Origin: Actinomycetota bacterium
GTDB lineage: Bacteria > Actinomycetota > Actinomycetes > S36-B12 > GCA-2699445
Assembly: GCA_020438795.1 (NCBI GenBank)
Contig: JAGQTY010000002.1
Coordinates: 1 to 64,000, forward strand
Length of the DNA stretch: 64,000 nt
Direction of reading: 5' to 3'
Numbering within the stretch: the stretch's first letter is position 1; each line of letters begins with the position of its first letter. Positions 53,409 through 62,716 of this stretch are shown here, piece after piece. A program made the position numbers and the translations under genes. The notes beneath the pieces are model-generated. The model worked only from the letters and a program-made list of their open reading frames with translations, did no database searches and was not told the origin of the DNA.

Positions 53409-56400
53409 ATGTACCGAGATGTTCCGGCGCGATTGGATGACGCCTCCGCCATGGAGGAAGGGATCCTGACGTTCTGGGAGGACAACGACATCTTCGCCAA
53501 GACCCTCGAGGCGACCGCCGACGGCCCGATGTGGTCCTTCTACGAGGGTCCACCGACGGCGAACGGAACTCCCGGCACCCATCACGTGGAAGCCCGGGTG
53601 TTCAAGGATGTGTTCCCACGGCACCGGACCATGAAGGGATTCAGCGTTCCGCGCCGGGCGGGATGGGACTGCCACGGCCTCCCCGTCGAACTCGCGGTCG
53701 AGAAGGAACTGGGGTTCAGCGGCAAGAAGGACATCGAGGAGTTCGGGATCGCCGAGTTCAATCGTGTCTGCCGCGAATCGGTCCTTCGCCATGTCGACCA
53801 GTTCGAGACCATGACGCGGCGCATGGGCTACTGGGTCGACATGTCGGACGCCTACTGGACCATGGACCCTGACTACGTGCAGTCGGTCTGGTGGTCGCTG
53901 AAGACCATCTTCGAGCAGGGCCTGCTGGTCCAGGACCACCGGGTATCGCCCTACTGCCCGCGGTGTGGCACAGGGCTCTCCGACCATGAGCTCGCGCAGG
54001 GCTACGAGGACATCGTCGACGAGTCGGTGTTCGTCAGGATGCCGGTGACCGACGAGCAGTGGGTCCAGCGTCACCCGGGGCTGACGCTGCTGGTGTGGAC
54101 CACGACGCCGTGGACGCTGGTCTCCAACACCGCCGTGGCCGTGAACCCGCAGGCGCAGTACGTGATCGCAAGATCCCGTGGGGAGACCCTCGTGGTCGCC
54201 GCTGACCTCGCCGACGCTGTGCTCGGTGAGAGCTACGAGGAGCTGGAACGACTGGCGGGCGCCGATCTGGTCGGCCTGCACTACGATCGCCCGTTCGACC
54301 TGGTGGAGATCCCGGATTCCCACTTCGTGATTCCCGGGGAGTACGTCACCACGGACGACGGTTCGGGCCTGGTCCACATCGCTCCGGCATTCGGCGCCGA
54401 TGACCTCGCCGTCTCGAAGGCCTACGACCTTCCAGTGGTGAATCCGGTCCGCCCGGACGGGCATTTCCTCGACGAGGTCCCCCTCGTCGGTGGTCAGTTC
54501 TTCAAGTCCGCTGATGCGCCGCTCGTGGGTGACCTCGAGGCACGCGGTCTTCTGTTCGCCCACGTCCCCTTCGAGCATGCCTACCCGCACTGCTGGCGCT
54601 GCCACACCCCTTTGATCTACTACGCGCAGCCCTCCTGGTACATCCGCACGACGGCGCGCAAGGCCGAGATGCTGGAGCAGAACGAGGAGACGAACTGGTT
54701 CCCTGCGACGATCAAGTGGGGACGTTACGGCGACTGGCTGAACAACAACATCGACTGGGCGCTGTCCAGGAACAGGTACTGGGGCACCCCCCTGCCGATC
54801 TGGAAGTGCGATGCGGACCACCTCACAGCGGTGGGAAGCCTCGCCGAACTCGGCATGCTTGCCGGAACCGACCTCGACGAACTCGATCCGCACCGACCCT
54901 TCGTCGACGATGTCGTGATCACCTGCCCGCAGTGCGGCGACGAAGCACGACGGGTTCCGGAAGTCATCGACTGCTGGTACGACTCGGGCGCTATGCCGTT
55001 CGCGCAGTTCGGGTACCCGCATCGCAACGCCGATGAGTTCGCTGATCGCTACCCGGCCGACTTCATCTGCGAGGCCATCGATCAGACACGCGGCTGGTTC
55101 TACACACTGATGGCGATCGGCACCCTGACCTTCGACCAGAACGCGTACCGCAACGTGCTCTGCCTCGGTCACATCCTCGACGAGGACGGCCGAAAGATGA
55201 GCAAGCACCTCGGCAACGTCCTCGACCCGATCCAGCTCATGGATGAGCACGGCGCGGACTCGGTCCGCTGGTTCATGCTCGCCTCGGGATCGCCGTGGCA
55301 GGCACGGCGCGTCGGTCATCACGCGATCGCGGAGGTCTGGCGGCGAACATTGCTGACCTACTGGTCATGTGTCTCCTTCCAGGCCCTGTACGCCAAGGCC
55401 TCCGGCTGGGATGCCGCCGCCCAGGACTACATTGCTGTGGAACAGCGATCCATGATGGATCAGTGGGCGCTGTCGGCAGCGAACAGCATGCTGCGGGACG
55501 TCGATGCCGCGCTGGAGCGTTTTGACACGCAGCGAGCAGGGGCAGCCCTCGAGGCGTTCATCGAGGACCTCTCCAACTGGTACATCCGGCGCTCGCGGCG
55601 CCGGTTCTGGGACGGCGATCCGGCCGCGCTGCTCACGCTGCACGAGTGCCTGAGACTTCTGACGGGAGCGATGGCTCCGTTCACCCCTTTCATCACCGAG
55701 CGTGTGTGGCAGGATCTGTTCCGGCCCGTCGGCGCGGTCGAGTCGGTGCATCTGAGCGCCTGGCCGCAGCCCGACGAAGCCCTGATCGACGACGAACTCG
55801 ACAGGCGGATGCGCACGGTGCGGCGTCTGGTGGAACTTGGTCGGACCGCCCGGGCCGAGAGTGGTCTGGGTGTGCGTCAGCCACTGGGCGCGGCACTGAT
55901 CTCGGCTCCCGGGTGGGACGACCTGCCCGATGAGCTCCGTGGCCAGATCACGGCGGAACTGAACGTCAATGAGCTGAAACCGCTGTCTGAGGCGACCGAC
56001 CTCGTGGATGTCTCGGTGAAGCCCAATTTCCGGTCGCTGGGCCGGCGGTTCGGCAAGTCCACGCCGACGGTGGCGAAGGCAGTGGCAGCCGCAGATCCGC
56101 AGGCTCTGGCGGACGGGCTGCGCGCCGGCGAGGACTTCTCACTGCCTGTGCCAGAACTCGGGGATGTCACTCTGACCTCAGACGACGTCGTGGTGACCGA
56201 GACTCCGCGCGAGGGCTGGGCCGTGGCAGCCGCGGACGGACACACGTTGGCGCTCGATCTGCACCTGACCGATGAACTGCGGCGGGCCGGTCTGGCGCGC
56301 AACTTCATCCGACTGGTGCAGGAGGCCCGCAAGGACGCCGGCTTCGATGTCAGCGACAGGATCACGCTGCGCTGGCGTGCCACCGACGAGCAGACCCACC

Positions 56401-56534
56401 GGGCCCTGAGCGAGCATGCACAGCTCATCGCTGCGGAGGTACTGGCCTCCCGGACCGAACCCGACGTAGATCTGGAACAACCCGTGGCTCCTGAGGGATA
56501 CGGTTTTGAGTTCGAGGTGCTCCGGGGCGCCTGA
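53409..56534 (+). CDS. ileS: Isoleucyl-tRNA synthetase
   Basis: Class I synthetase charging tRNA(Ile). The 1041-residue protein has the HIGH-type motif in PPTANGTPGTHHVEA, an editing CP1 domain (VWTTTPWTLVSNTAVAV), the KMSKS loop as GRKMSKHLGNVLDP and a C-terminal anticodon-binding region. Length and HIGH variant fit the longer, eukaryote-like type common in actinobacteria. It lies on the plus strand within a minus-strand division/housekeeping block, between the DksA-like gene and yggT. Confidence 0.98.
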   Translation: MYRDVPARLDDASAMEEGILTFWEDNDIFAKTLEATADGPMWSFYEGPPTANGTPGTHHVEARVFKDVFPRHRTMKGFSVPRRAGWDCHGLPVELAVEKELGFSGKKDIEEFGIAEFNRVCRESVLRHVDQFETMTRRMGYWVDMSDAYWTMDPDYVQSVWWSLKTIFEQGLLVQDHRVSPYCPRCGTGLSDHELAQGYEDIVDESVFVRMPVTDEQWVQRHPGLTLLVWTTTPWTLVSNTAVAVNPQAQYVIARSRGETLVVAADLADAVLGESYEELERLAGADLVGLHYDRPFDLVEIPDSHFVIPGEYVTTDDGSGLVHIAPAFGADDLAVSKAYDLPVVNPVRPDGHFLDEVPLVGGQFFKSADAPLVGDLEARGLLFAHVPFEHAYPHCWRCHTPLIYYAQPSWYIRTTARKAEMLEQNEETNWFPATIKWGRYGDWLNNNIDWALSRNRYWGTPLPIWKCDADHLTAVGSLAELGMLAGTDLDELDPHRPFVDDVVITCPQCGDEARRVPEVIDCWYDSGAMPFAQFGYPHRNADEFADRYPADFICEAIDQTRGWFYTLMAIGTLTFDQNAYRNVLCLGHILDEDGRKMSKHLGNVLDPIQLMDEHGADSVRWFMLASGSPWQARRVGHHAIAEVWRRTLLTYWSCVSFQALYAKASGWDAAAQDYIAVEQRSMMDQWALSAANSMLRDVDAALERFDTQRAGAALEAFIEDLSNWYIRRSRRRFWDGDPAALLTLHECLRLLTGAMAPFTPFITERVWQDLFRPVGAVESVHLSAWPQPDEALIDDELDRRMRTVRRLVELGRTARAESGLGVRQPLGAALISAPGWDDLPDELRGQITAELNVNELKPLSEATDLVDVSVKPNFRSLGRRFGKSTPTVAKAVAAADPQALADGLRAGEDFSLPVPELGDVTLTSDDVVVTETPREGWAVAAADGHTLALDLHLTDELRRAGLARNFIRLVQEARKDAGFDVSDRITLRWRATDEQTHRALSEHAQLIAAEVLASRTEPDVDLEQPVAPEGYGFEFEVLRGA

Positions 56535-56550
56535 CTCGCATCCCCGGACC

Positions 56551-56576
56551 TCGCCCCGCCGGCTCGACCGGGGCGA
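56551..56576. terminator. Hairpin between convergent ileS and yggT
   Basis: TCGCCCCG (56551-56558) pairs perfectly with CGGGGCGA (56569-56576) around a 10-base GC-rich loop, in the 45-bp gap between the stops. No T-tract. A bidirectional terminator is likely from position. Confidence 0.55.
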
Positions 56577-56579
56577 ACC

Positions 56580-56870
56580 TCAGACCGGAATCCGCTGCAG
56601 CACGCCGAGCAGGATCGTGATCCCGATGATCAGCACCAGGAAGGACAGATCGAGGGCAACCTGTCCTATCTTCAGGGGCGGGATGAAGCGGCGCAGGAAG
56701 TTGATCGGCGGGTCGGTGACCGTGTACACGGATTCGGCCACCAGCAGCACCGGGCCGGTCGGCTCCCAATTCCTTGAGAAGACCTGCACCCAATCGAAGA
56801 CCAGTCGGCCGATGAGCACGAACATGTATAGCGTCAGTACCGTGATGACGATCTGAAGGAGGATGGCCAC
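56580..56870 (-). CDS. YggT-family membrane protein
   Basis: 96 residues with two hydrophobic segments (ILLQIVITVLTLYMFVLIGRLVFDW and ALDLSFLVLIIGITILLGVL) flanking the conserved loop VTDPPINFLRRFIPP. YggT proteins lie beside sepF and are linked to division or osmotic response, without a defined reaction. 5 bp after sepF, so co-transcribed. Confidence 0.93.
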   Translation of the reverse strand: MAILLQIVITVLTLYMFVLIGRLVFDWVQVFSRNWEPTGPVLLVAESVYTVTDPPINFLRRFIPPLKIGQVALDLSFLVLIIGITILLGVLQRIPV

Positions 56871-56875
56871 GGGAA

Positions 56876-57451
56876 TCAGCTCTGGTTGAAGAACCCATCC
56901 CGAGCCTGGCGTACGGCCGGTGCATCGCGGACATCAACATTGGCCGGCGAGAGCAGGAAGACCTTCTTCGTGATCCGTTCCATGCTGCCGTGGATGGCGA
57001 ACACCAGCCCGGCGGCGAAGTCCACGATCCGCTTGGCGTCGTTGTCGTCCATCTCGGTCAGGTTCATGATCACCGGTGCACCGGCGCGGAACTCCTCACC
57101 GATCCGCCGGGCGTCGTTGTACGAGCGCGGGTGGATGGTGTGAATGGTGGTGTTCGGGTCCACGCCCACACCAGCGCTGTGGCGTGCCTCAGGGGCCGCG
57201 AGATCGACGACGTTCTGCTCCGCGGCGACACGCACCGGTCCCGACGGCTGAGCCTGGTAGGAGGAGGCGCCCGCGCTGTACGAGTGCTGGGGCACAGCCT
57301 CGACCGGAGACCCCGTGGCTCCTCCCCGGTGCCCCACGGCCGAATGGCTCAGGGGCTGGCCCGTGGTGCCGTCAGCCATTCCGGCATCCATCATGTCCTC
57401 GTCATCGACGAGACCGAGGTAGACACCCAGTCGTTTCATTGCGGTAGCCAT
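56876..57451 (-). CDS. sepF: Cell division protein SepF
   Basis: FtsZ-binding membrane anchor of the Z-ring in actinobacteria and Firmicutes. The 191 residues have the N-terminal amphipathic membrane helix (MKRLGVYLGLVDDED), a Gly/Ser-rich linker, and the C-terminal domain (HPRSYNDARRIGEEFRAGAPVIMNLTEMDDNDAKRIVDFAAGL in part) that dimerises and binds the FtsZ tail. GAGGAG precedes ATG 57451; a second ATG four codons in is possible. Actinobacteria lack FtsA, so SepF is expected to be essential. Confidence 0.96.
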   Translation of the reverse strand: MATAMKRLGVYLGLVDDEDMMDAGMADGTTGQPLSHSAVGHRGGATGSPVEAVPQHSYSAGASSYQAQPSGPVRVAAEQNVVDLAAPEARHSAGVGVDPNTTIHTIHPRSYNDARRIGEEFRAGAPVIMNLTEMDDNDAKRIVDFAAGLVFAIHGSMERITKKVFLLSPANVDVRDAPAVRQARDGFFNQS

Positions 57452-57514
57452 TGCGCTGCTCCTCGTCCATTCCTATGAGGTGCTCCGGGTGCAAGCATGC
57501 ACCATGAGCTGAAT

Positions 57515-58240
57515 TTACCTGACATCAGTTCGCTCCCCGAGAACCGCACTGCCGACGCGCACGTGTGTCGCGCCATAGCTGATGGCTGTCTCGAAGTCGT
57601 GACTCATCCCGGCCGACAGTGCCGTCGCCGCCGGGAATTCCCGGGTGACCGCATCGTGCATCTCGGCCAGCCGTTCGAATGCGGGGGCGGGCGGCTCATC
57701 GAGCGGCGCCACAGCCATCAGGCCGAGCAGTGTGAGATTCTCAGCCCGTTCCACAGCCTCGCACACCTCGATGATCCGATCGGCAGTGGCCCCTCCCCTG
57801 GGGCCGATGACGCCCGCATCGCCCTGATCCAGTGATACCTGCACGAAGCATCCGAGCTCTCGTTGTGCCGCAACGGCGCCTCTCTGCAGCGCGCCTGCGA
57901 GCTCGGTCCGGTCCACGGAATGCACGTAGTCGGCATAGCGGGCCACCGAGTTGGCCTTGTTCCGCTGCAGCTGGCCGATGAAGTGCCAGTGCGGCGGCGT
58001 CAGGCCGGGTCCCGGCTGCGCGAGTTCCACCGCTTTGCGCCGGGCCTCCTGGTCGCGGTTCTCCCCGACGTCGTGCACGCCGAGGCCGAGGAGATCCCGG
58101 ATGTCAGAGACGGGGAAGGTCTTGGTGACCACTACCGTGGTCACATCGTGCGGATCGCGCCCTGCGCGTTCACATGCAGTGCGCACCCGGGCGTGTACGT
58201 CCCGCAGCCCGGATGCGATCTGATCGCGGCGGCTAGCCAT
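57515..58240 (-). CDS. YggS-family PLP homeostasis protein
   Basis: 241-residue PLP-binding barrel involved in vitamin B6 and amino-acid homeostasis. PLP lysine in TTVVVTKTFPVSD, then VHDVGENRDQEARRKA, WHFIGQLQRNKAN and LSAGMSHDFETAISYGATHVRVGSAV. ATG 58240 overlaps pgeF by 8 bp; the frame continues upstream without homology. Usual position between sepF and pgeF. Confidence 0.95.
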   Translation of the reverse strand: MASRRDQIASGLRDVHARVRTACERAGRDPHDVTTVVVTKTFPVSDIRDLLGLGVHDVGENRDQEARRKAVELAQPGPGLTPPHWHFIGQLQRNKANSVARYADYVHSVDRTELAGALQRGAVAAQRELGCFVQVSLDQGDAGVIGPRGGATADRIIEVCEAVERAENLTLLGLMAVAPLDEPPAPAFERLAEMHDAVTREFPAATALSAGMSHDFETAISYGATHVRVGSAVLGERTDVR

Positions 58241-58985
58241 GGCCGACCTGTAGCGCGACCAGCACGCCCTGGCGGCCGGTGGTGTGATCCCTGCGGTACG
58301 AGAACAGCTCGGTGGGAGCTTCGTAGGTGCAGGCCGGATCGACCCTGATATCACTGACGCCCTCCCCCCTGAGTTGTTCGCTGATACCCGCCCGGATGTC
58401 CACGGCGGGCGTGCCCGTCCGTGTGACTGCGGCCGCGGCCGGTGCCGCGGCGGTGACCTGCGCCAACACCGCGTCGGAGACCTCGTAGCAGCGGGCGCAG
58501 ATCGCCGCCCCGAGTGAGGCGGTGATCCGGCTGGTGTGCGCACCGGCGGCCACCATCGCGGCCACTGCTGCCCGGGCGGTCCCTGCGGCAACGCCCCGCC
58601 AGCCGGAGTGGACCGCTGCGACGACACCTGCGACCGGGTCGGCCATTGCCATCGGCACGCAGTCGGCCGCCAGCGCCAGGAGCGCCACGTCGGGGCGGTC
58701 CGTCACCAGGATGTCGACATCCGCAACCACCCCGCCACCGGTGACGAAAGCCGACTCCGCCCCGTGGGCCGCCCTCATCACGGCCACCTGGCCGGCTGCG
58801 AGCCCGAGCCAGGAGGCTGCTGAACCCCGATTGGCCGACACTGCCTGCGGATCGTCACCGACATGGTCGGCGAGGTTGAGCGAGGCGTAATCGCCTGTGC
58901 TCACGCCTCCCCGACGATCGGTGAACAACCAGCGGGCTCTGCGACCGGCAACCGGCTCCAGCAGTCCGACCCCCCGAGCCCTCAC
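58233..58985 (-). CDS. pgeF: Peptidoglycan editing factor PgeF (YfiH/YlmD, laccase-like domain)
   Basis: Purine-nucleoside/peptidoglycan quality-control enzyme formerly called polyphenol oxidase. The zinc/active-site histidines and cysteine appear in [21 protein letters not shown] and VHSGWRG. 250 residues, full length. Overlaps the ftsZ stop by 4 bp. Confidence 0.94.
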   Translation of the reverse strand: MRARGVGLLEPVAGRRARWLFTDRRGGVSTGDYASLNLADHVGDDPQAVSANRGSAASWLGLAAGQVAVMRAAHGAESAFVTGGGVVADVDILVTDRPDVALLALAADCVPMAMADPVAGVVAAVHSGWRGVAAGTARAAVAAMVAAGAHTSRITASLGAAICARCYEVSDAVLAQVTAAAPAAAAVTRTGTPAVDIRAGISEQLRGEGVSDIRVDPACTYEAPTELFSYRRDHTTGRQGVLVALQVGHG

Positions 58986-60145
58986 TTCAGGAAGTCGGGG
59001 ATGTCCAGATCGGAGTCGTTGTCGAAGACGATCTTACGGGGCTCGACCGGTGTCCCCCCACCGACGACCGGCTGTCCGGCAGCGCTGGCCGGCTGCCCCA
59101 CGACAGGGCCTCCGGTCGGCACCTGGCTGCGGCTCTCGGCCGACACGACGCGGGTGTCGGGCAGAGCGATGACCTGCTCGTCGGTCCGCGCCTTGGGCAG
59201 GCCGCCGTCGAAACCGGCCGCAATGACCGTCACCCGCACCTCGTCACCGAGGGTGTCGTCGATGACCGTGCCGAAGATGATGTTCGCGTCGGGGTGAGCA
59301 GCCTCGGAGACGAGCCTCGCCGACTCGTTGATCTCGAACAGGCCGAGGTCTGAGCCACCCGCGATGGACATGAGGACACCATGGGCACCCTCGATGCTGG
59401 CCTCGAGCAGCGGACTCGAGATCGCTGCCTCGGCAGCCGAGATGGCGCGGTCCTCGCCACGTGAGGAGCCGATGCCCATGAGTGCCGATCCTGCGCCCTC
59501 CATGACGGACTTGACGTCCGCGAAGTCGAGGTTGATCAGGCCTGGCGTGGTGATGAGATCGGTGATGCCCGACACGCCCTGCAACAGGACGTGGTCGGCC
59601 TGCCGGAAGGCATCCATCATGCTGATCTTGCGATCGGTCAGGGAGAGCAGCCGGTCGTTCGGGATCACGATGAGCGTGTCGACCTCACCGCGCAACGCCT
59701 CGATTCCGGCTTCTGCCTGCCGACTGCGCCGAGCGCCTTCGAAGTTGAACGGCCTGGTCACCACGCCGATGGTCAGGGCGCCGAGATTGCGCGCGATCCG
59801 CGCGACGACCGGAGCGCCACCGGTGCCCGTGCCACCGCCCTCGCCCGCCGTGACGAAGACCATGTCCGCGCCCTTGAGGACCTCCTCGATCTCGTCGGCA
59901 TGATCCTCAGCAGCCTCTCTGCCGACGTCGGGGTTGGCGCCGGCGCCGAGCCCACGTGTCAGATCCCGTCCGACGTCGAGCTTGACGTCAGCGTCGCTCA
60001 TCAGCAGCGCCTGGGCGTCGGTATTGATGGCGATGAACTCAACGCCCTTCAGCCCGACCTCGATCATGCGATTGACGGCATTCACTCCGCCACCGCCGAT
60101 TCCGACGACTTTGATGACTGCCAAATAGTTCTGTGGTGCGGCCAC
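58982..60145 (-). CDS. ftsZ: Cell division GTPase FtsZ
   Basis: Tubulin-like GTPase forming the Z-ring. The 387 residues contain the N-terminal [14 protein letters not shown], the tubulin signature [11 protein letters not shown], the T7 loop [11 protein letters not shown] and a conserved C-terminal peptide ending DIPDFLK that SepF binds. GTG 60145 ([12 protein letters not shown]) has GGAGGG upstream. ftsQ, normally directly upstream, is 3.2 kb away here. Confidence 0.98.
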   Translation of the reverse strand: MAAPQNYLAVIKVVGIGGGGVNAVNRMIEVGLKGVEFIAINTDAQALLMSDADVKLDVGRDLTRGLGAGANPDVGREAAEDHADEIEEVLKGADMVFVTAGEGGGTGTGGAPVVARIARNLGALTIGVVTRPFNFEGARRSRQAEAGIEALRGEVDTLIVIPNDRLLSLTDRKISMMDAFRQADHVLLQGVSGITDLITTPGLINLDFADVKSVMEGAGSALMGIGSSRGEDRAISAAEAAISSPLLEASIEGAHGVLMSIAGGSDLGLFEINESARLVSEAAHPDANIIFGTVIDDTLGDEVRVTVIAAGFDGGLPKARTDEQVIALPDTRVVSAESRSQVPTGGPVVGQPASAAGQPVVGGGTPVEPRKIVFDNDSDLDIPDFLK

Positions 60146-60445
60146 GCCAACCCTCCAAATGTCCTGGGGCCCTCTTGTACAACTTCACGGCATCGGCCCG
60201 GCCGGCGCGTCTTACCCCGTGCGCCGGGAACCTTCGAGTACCCTGAACCTATACTTGAGGCTTATTGTTTCCCCTGCCTCGTGTCAGGAACAGTCTGAAC
60301 ACTATTCTGCGGCGCCGTGCGCGTGCAAGCAGCCACCTGACTTTCGCGCTGCCAGCCTGCGAATTCACATCAACCTGAAGTCAAGGTTTCAGGTCACTCA
60401 GGCTCGGGCCACCCATGCTCGTGCGTCTCCATCGGCCTGGTCCGA
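60146..60445 (-). promoter_or_regulatory. 300-bp ftsZ upstream region
   Basis: No gene. An AT-rich patch near 60245-60290 offers -10-like TATAGG and a CTGACA-N17-TAAGCC pair on the minus strand, so ftsZ probably has its own promoter here. ACCTGAA (60373-60379) and TTCAGGT (60388-60394) form an inverted repeat downstream of apbE; no T-tract. Confidence 0.5.
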
Positions 60446-61471
60446 TCAGCCCTGCGGCGCCATGTGCAGGTGCTGATCCACGCCACCGTCCCAGCGCCGC
60501 TCAAGGATCGCACCGTTGCGGCGAACGACGAGTTGCGCGGCGTCGGCAGCCTCTCCGAGCAGTGCCGCCTTTGCCATGACCTCTGCCAACCAGCCAGCCT
60601 CAGCGATGGCGGTCGCCGCGGCGATTCGGGCGTGTGCTGGCCTGCCTGTACGTGGGTTCAGCAGATGGTGGCGGTCCGCACCCGCCACGCGCCAGCGGCG
60701 GCGCGTCACGCTGGAGGTGGCCAGCCCGCCTGAGGCGAGATTCACGCTGAGCACCTGGTCGCCCACCTCACTCTCGTCGGCGATACCGATCTGCCACATT
60801 CCCCTGCTCGGATGGCCCATGGTTCGCAGGTCACCACCGAGGTTCACCAGCGCTGCAGCAGCTCCGGCCCCCATGAGGCTGCGCGCCACCCGGTCGGCAG
60901 CCAGGCCCTTGCCGAGCCCACCAGAGTCGAGCCGGTAGCCGCGCGGAAGTTGCGCCAGTCCGGTGCGACGGTTCAGGTAGGTTCTGCCCTCGCGCCGCGC
61001 CGCGGCCAACACAGATAGCCTGCCCCGGCTCGAGCCCGCGCGACTGACCTCACCGGCGCCGGCCGAGGCCCCAGCTTCCTCGAGATCCGCGAAATCCCTG
61101 GAGTATCCCTGTGCGACGATCTCCCGCTCGAGGAAGGGATCGAAGAGGCCGTGCGTCAGCCCCTGCCCCCAGGCGGATCTGGCAAGCAGGTCCGCCGTCT
61201 CCTGTGAGACGACCAGCGCTCCCCTACGGTTGAGCCGTGAGAGCTCACTGTCTTCAAGGAACCGGGACCACAGCAGCTCCAGCCGTTCGATCTCGGTCTG
61301 GGCGAGGTCCAGCAGGCGTCTGGAGCCACCTTCGACGATCACGTGGCATTCCGTGCCCATGGCACGGAATGTCCGTTCCCAGCCAGGGCGGATGGTTCGC
61401 TGTCCGGCTGCTGCCACAGAACTCCTCGCTCCCAGGGCGCACGTGGGCCACACATCCCGCTTTCCGGCCAT
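60446..61471 (-). CDS. apbE: FAD:protein FMN transferase (ApbE family)
   Basis: Transfers FMN onto a threonine of target flavoproteins or acts as a flavin-trafficking protein. The 341-residue protein shows FRAMGTECHVIV, RLDSGGLGKGLAADRV (magnesium site), NLGGDLRTMG and HHLLNPRTGRPA. No signal peptide is evident, so it looks cytoplasmic. The true start may be internal. No FMN-binding-domain target gene lies nearby. It intervenes between ftsZ and ftsQ. Confidence 0.92.
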   Translation of the reverse strand: MAGKRDVWPTCALGARSSVAAAGQRTIRPGWERTFRAMGTECHVIVEGGSRRLLDLAQTEIERLELLWSRFLEDSELSRLNRRGALVVSQETADLLARSAWGQGLTHGLFDPFLEREIVAQGYSRDFADLEEAGASAGAGEVSRAGSSRGRLSVLAAARREGRTYLNRRTGLAQLPRGYRLDSGGLGKGLAADRVARSLMGAGAAAALVNLGGDLRTMGHPSRGMWQIGIADESEVGDQVLSVNLASGGLATSSVTRRRWRVAGADRHHLLNPRTGRPAHARIAAATAIAEAGWLAEVMAKAALLGEAADAAQLVVRRNGAILERRWDGGVDQHLHMAPQG

Positions 61472-61510
61472 CTTCGCACGATGGCGCAGGAAGGACCTTC
61501 GCCCGGCACT

Positions 61511-61975
61511 TCAGGCCGAGCCAGCGTCCATACCGCTCAGGACATTCTCGGCGATATCGGCGAGCGTCCTGAGCTGGTCGTCGGTGAGCCGGTCGATGAA
61601 CAGCTCCCGAACCAGGCGCACGTGTCCGGGGGCCGCGGATTCGATCTCATCCCGACCGGTATCGGTGAGGACGACGAATGCGCCCCGCCGGTCGTCGGGG
61701 CAATGCTGCTTCGTGACGAGCTGGCGCCGGACCATCCGGGTGATCTGATGGGAGACCCGGCTCTTCTCCCAGCCGAGCAACGACCCGAGCTCATGCAGGC
61801 GCAGTCGCCCCTGGGCCTGATCGGTGAGGGCGACCAGCACAACATACTCCGGATAGGACAGCCCCGACTCGACCGAGAGCTGCTTGGCCATCTCGCGTTC
61901 GAGGCTCATCTGCATCAATTGCAGGCCTCGCCAGGCTCGGGCTTCTTCGGGCGTCAGCCAGGCGGTCTCCTCCAT
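61511..61975 (-). CDS. MarR-family transcription regulator
   Basis: 154 residues from ATG 61975 (MEETAWLTPEEARAWRGL); the frame is open to 62026, but that start lies inside the operator. The winged helix is visible in LRLHELGSLLGWEKSRVSHQITRMVRRQLV and the wing GRDEIES. Divergent from yceI with a 37-bp palindromic operator between, so it probably controls both genes. Ligand unknown. Confidence 0.94.
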   Translation of the reverse strand: MEETAWLTPEEARAWRGLQLMQMSLEREMAKQLSVESGLSYPEYVVLVALTDQAQGRLRLHELGSLLGWEKSRVSHQITRMVRRQLVTKQHCPDDRRGAFVVLTDTGRDEIESAAPGHVRLVRELFIDRLTDDQLRTLADIAENVLSGMDAGSA

Positions 61976-62013
61976 GACTCCAGCGTATGGGAAATCTGCC
62001 GGTGGCGGGAATA

Positions 62014-62050
62014 GTTGATGCGTCATCTAAGTTTAGGGTGACGTATCAAC
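62014..62050. promoter_or_regulatory. Palindromic operator between marR and yceI
   Basis: GTTGATGCGTCA (62014-62025) and TGACGTATCAAC (62039-62050) form a 12-bp inverted repeat with one mismatch around 13 bp. Placed between divergent genes, it is the likely MarR site. A further half-like GGATCAAC follows at 62064. Confidence 0.75.
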
Positions 62051-62066
62051 CAAATTGGGATACGGA
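62038..62066 (+). promoter_or_regulatory. Candidate yceI promoter overlapping the operator
   Basis: GTGACG (62038-62043) and TACGGA (62061-62066) are spaced 17 bp. The -35 lies in the right arm of the palindrome, so MarR binding would block it. GAGGAG at 62073-62078 is the yceI ribosome-binding site. Confidence 0.45.
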
Positions 62067-62087
62067 TCAACCTGAGGAGTTCCCGCA

Positions 62088-62648
62088 ATGCACACAGCAA
62101 CCCCATCCGTTGTCACTGGCACCTACGCCATCGACCCGGCACACAGCCGCATCGGATTCGTCGCACGTCACGCCATGGTGTCCAAGGTCCGCGGCTCCTT
62201 CAACGAGTTCGAAGGCACAGGTGTCTTCGATATCGATCGCCCGCAGAACTCTTCAGTCACGCTCTCGATCGCCGCAGGTAGCGTTGACACGCGCAACAGT
62301 GATCGAGACGCCCACCTGCGGTCAGCAGACTTCTTCGATGCCGAGCAGTACCCGCAGCTCACGTTCCGATCGACCTCGGTCGAGAGCCGTGGCCAGGACG
62401 ACTACCGGGTCACCGGAGATCTGAGCATCAAGGGTGTCACCCGGCCGGTCACCGTGGACTTCGAATACACCGGGACTGCCGTCGACCCGTACGGCAACCG
62501 TCGCATCGGGTTCGAGGCTTCGGCGCGTGTGAACCGCAAGGACTGGGGACTGACCTGGAACGCCGCGCTGGAGGCCGGTGGCGTCCTGGTGGGTGAGCAG
62601 GTCAAACTCGAGTTCGAGGTCTCCGCCATCCGGCTGACTGAGGACTGA
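62088..62648 (+). CDS. YceI-family polyisoprenoid-binding-like protein
   Basis: 186-residue lipocalin-like beta-barrel. GTYAIDPAHSRIGFVARHAMVSKVRGSFNEF and RSADFFDAEQYPQLTFRS are the YceI hallmarks, with WNAALEAGGVLVG near the end. No signal peptide, so cytoplasmic, unlike E. coli YceI. Family members bind amphiphiles such as polyprenols; the ligand is unknown. Under a divergent MarR operator. Confidence 0.95.
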   Translation: MHTATPSVVTGTYAIDPAHSRIGFVARHAMVSKVRGSFNEFEGTGVFDIDRPQNSSVTLSIAAGSVDTRNSDRDAHLRSADFFDAEQYPQLTFRSTSVESRGQDDYRVTGDLSIKGVTRPVTVDFEYTGTAVDPYGNRRIGFEASARVNRKDWGLTWNAALEAGGVLVGEQVKLEFEVSAIRLTED

Positions 62649-62670
62649 GCCTCCCCTTACCCGTCTTTCC

Positions 62671-62709
62671 TCACCGACCGGCGGCCATTCACAAGCCGTC
62701 GGTCGGTGA
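62671..62709. terminator. Strong hairpin between convergent yceI and lipoprotein genes
   Basis: TCACCGACCG-G-CGGC (62671-62685) pairs with GCCG-T-CGGTCGGTGA (62695-62709): 15 pairs with one G-U wobble and a nine-base loop. The 68-bp gap between the stops is largely this element. Probable bidirectional terminator. Confidence 0.75.
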
Positions 62710-62716
62710 CTGGGAC

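Noticed and set aside
53334-55322. 662-codon open frame antisense to ileS
   Set aside because: It mirrors the codon structure of ileS, a full-length conserved gene, and shows no recognisable domain.
60281-60285. GACAC (WhiA-type) element before ftsZ
   Set aside because: A five-base motif is expected by chance this often; no second site supports it.
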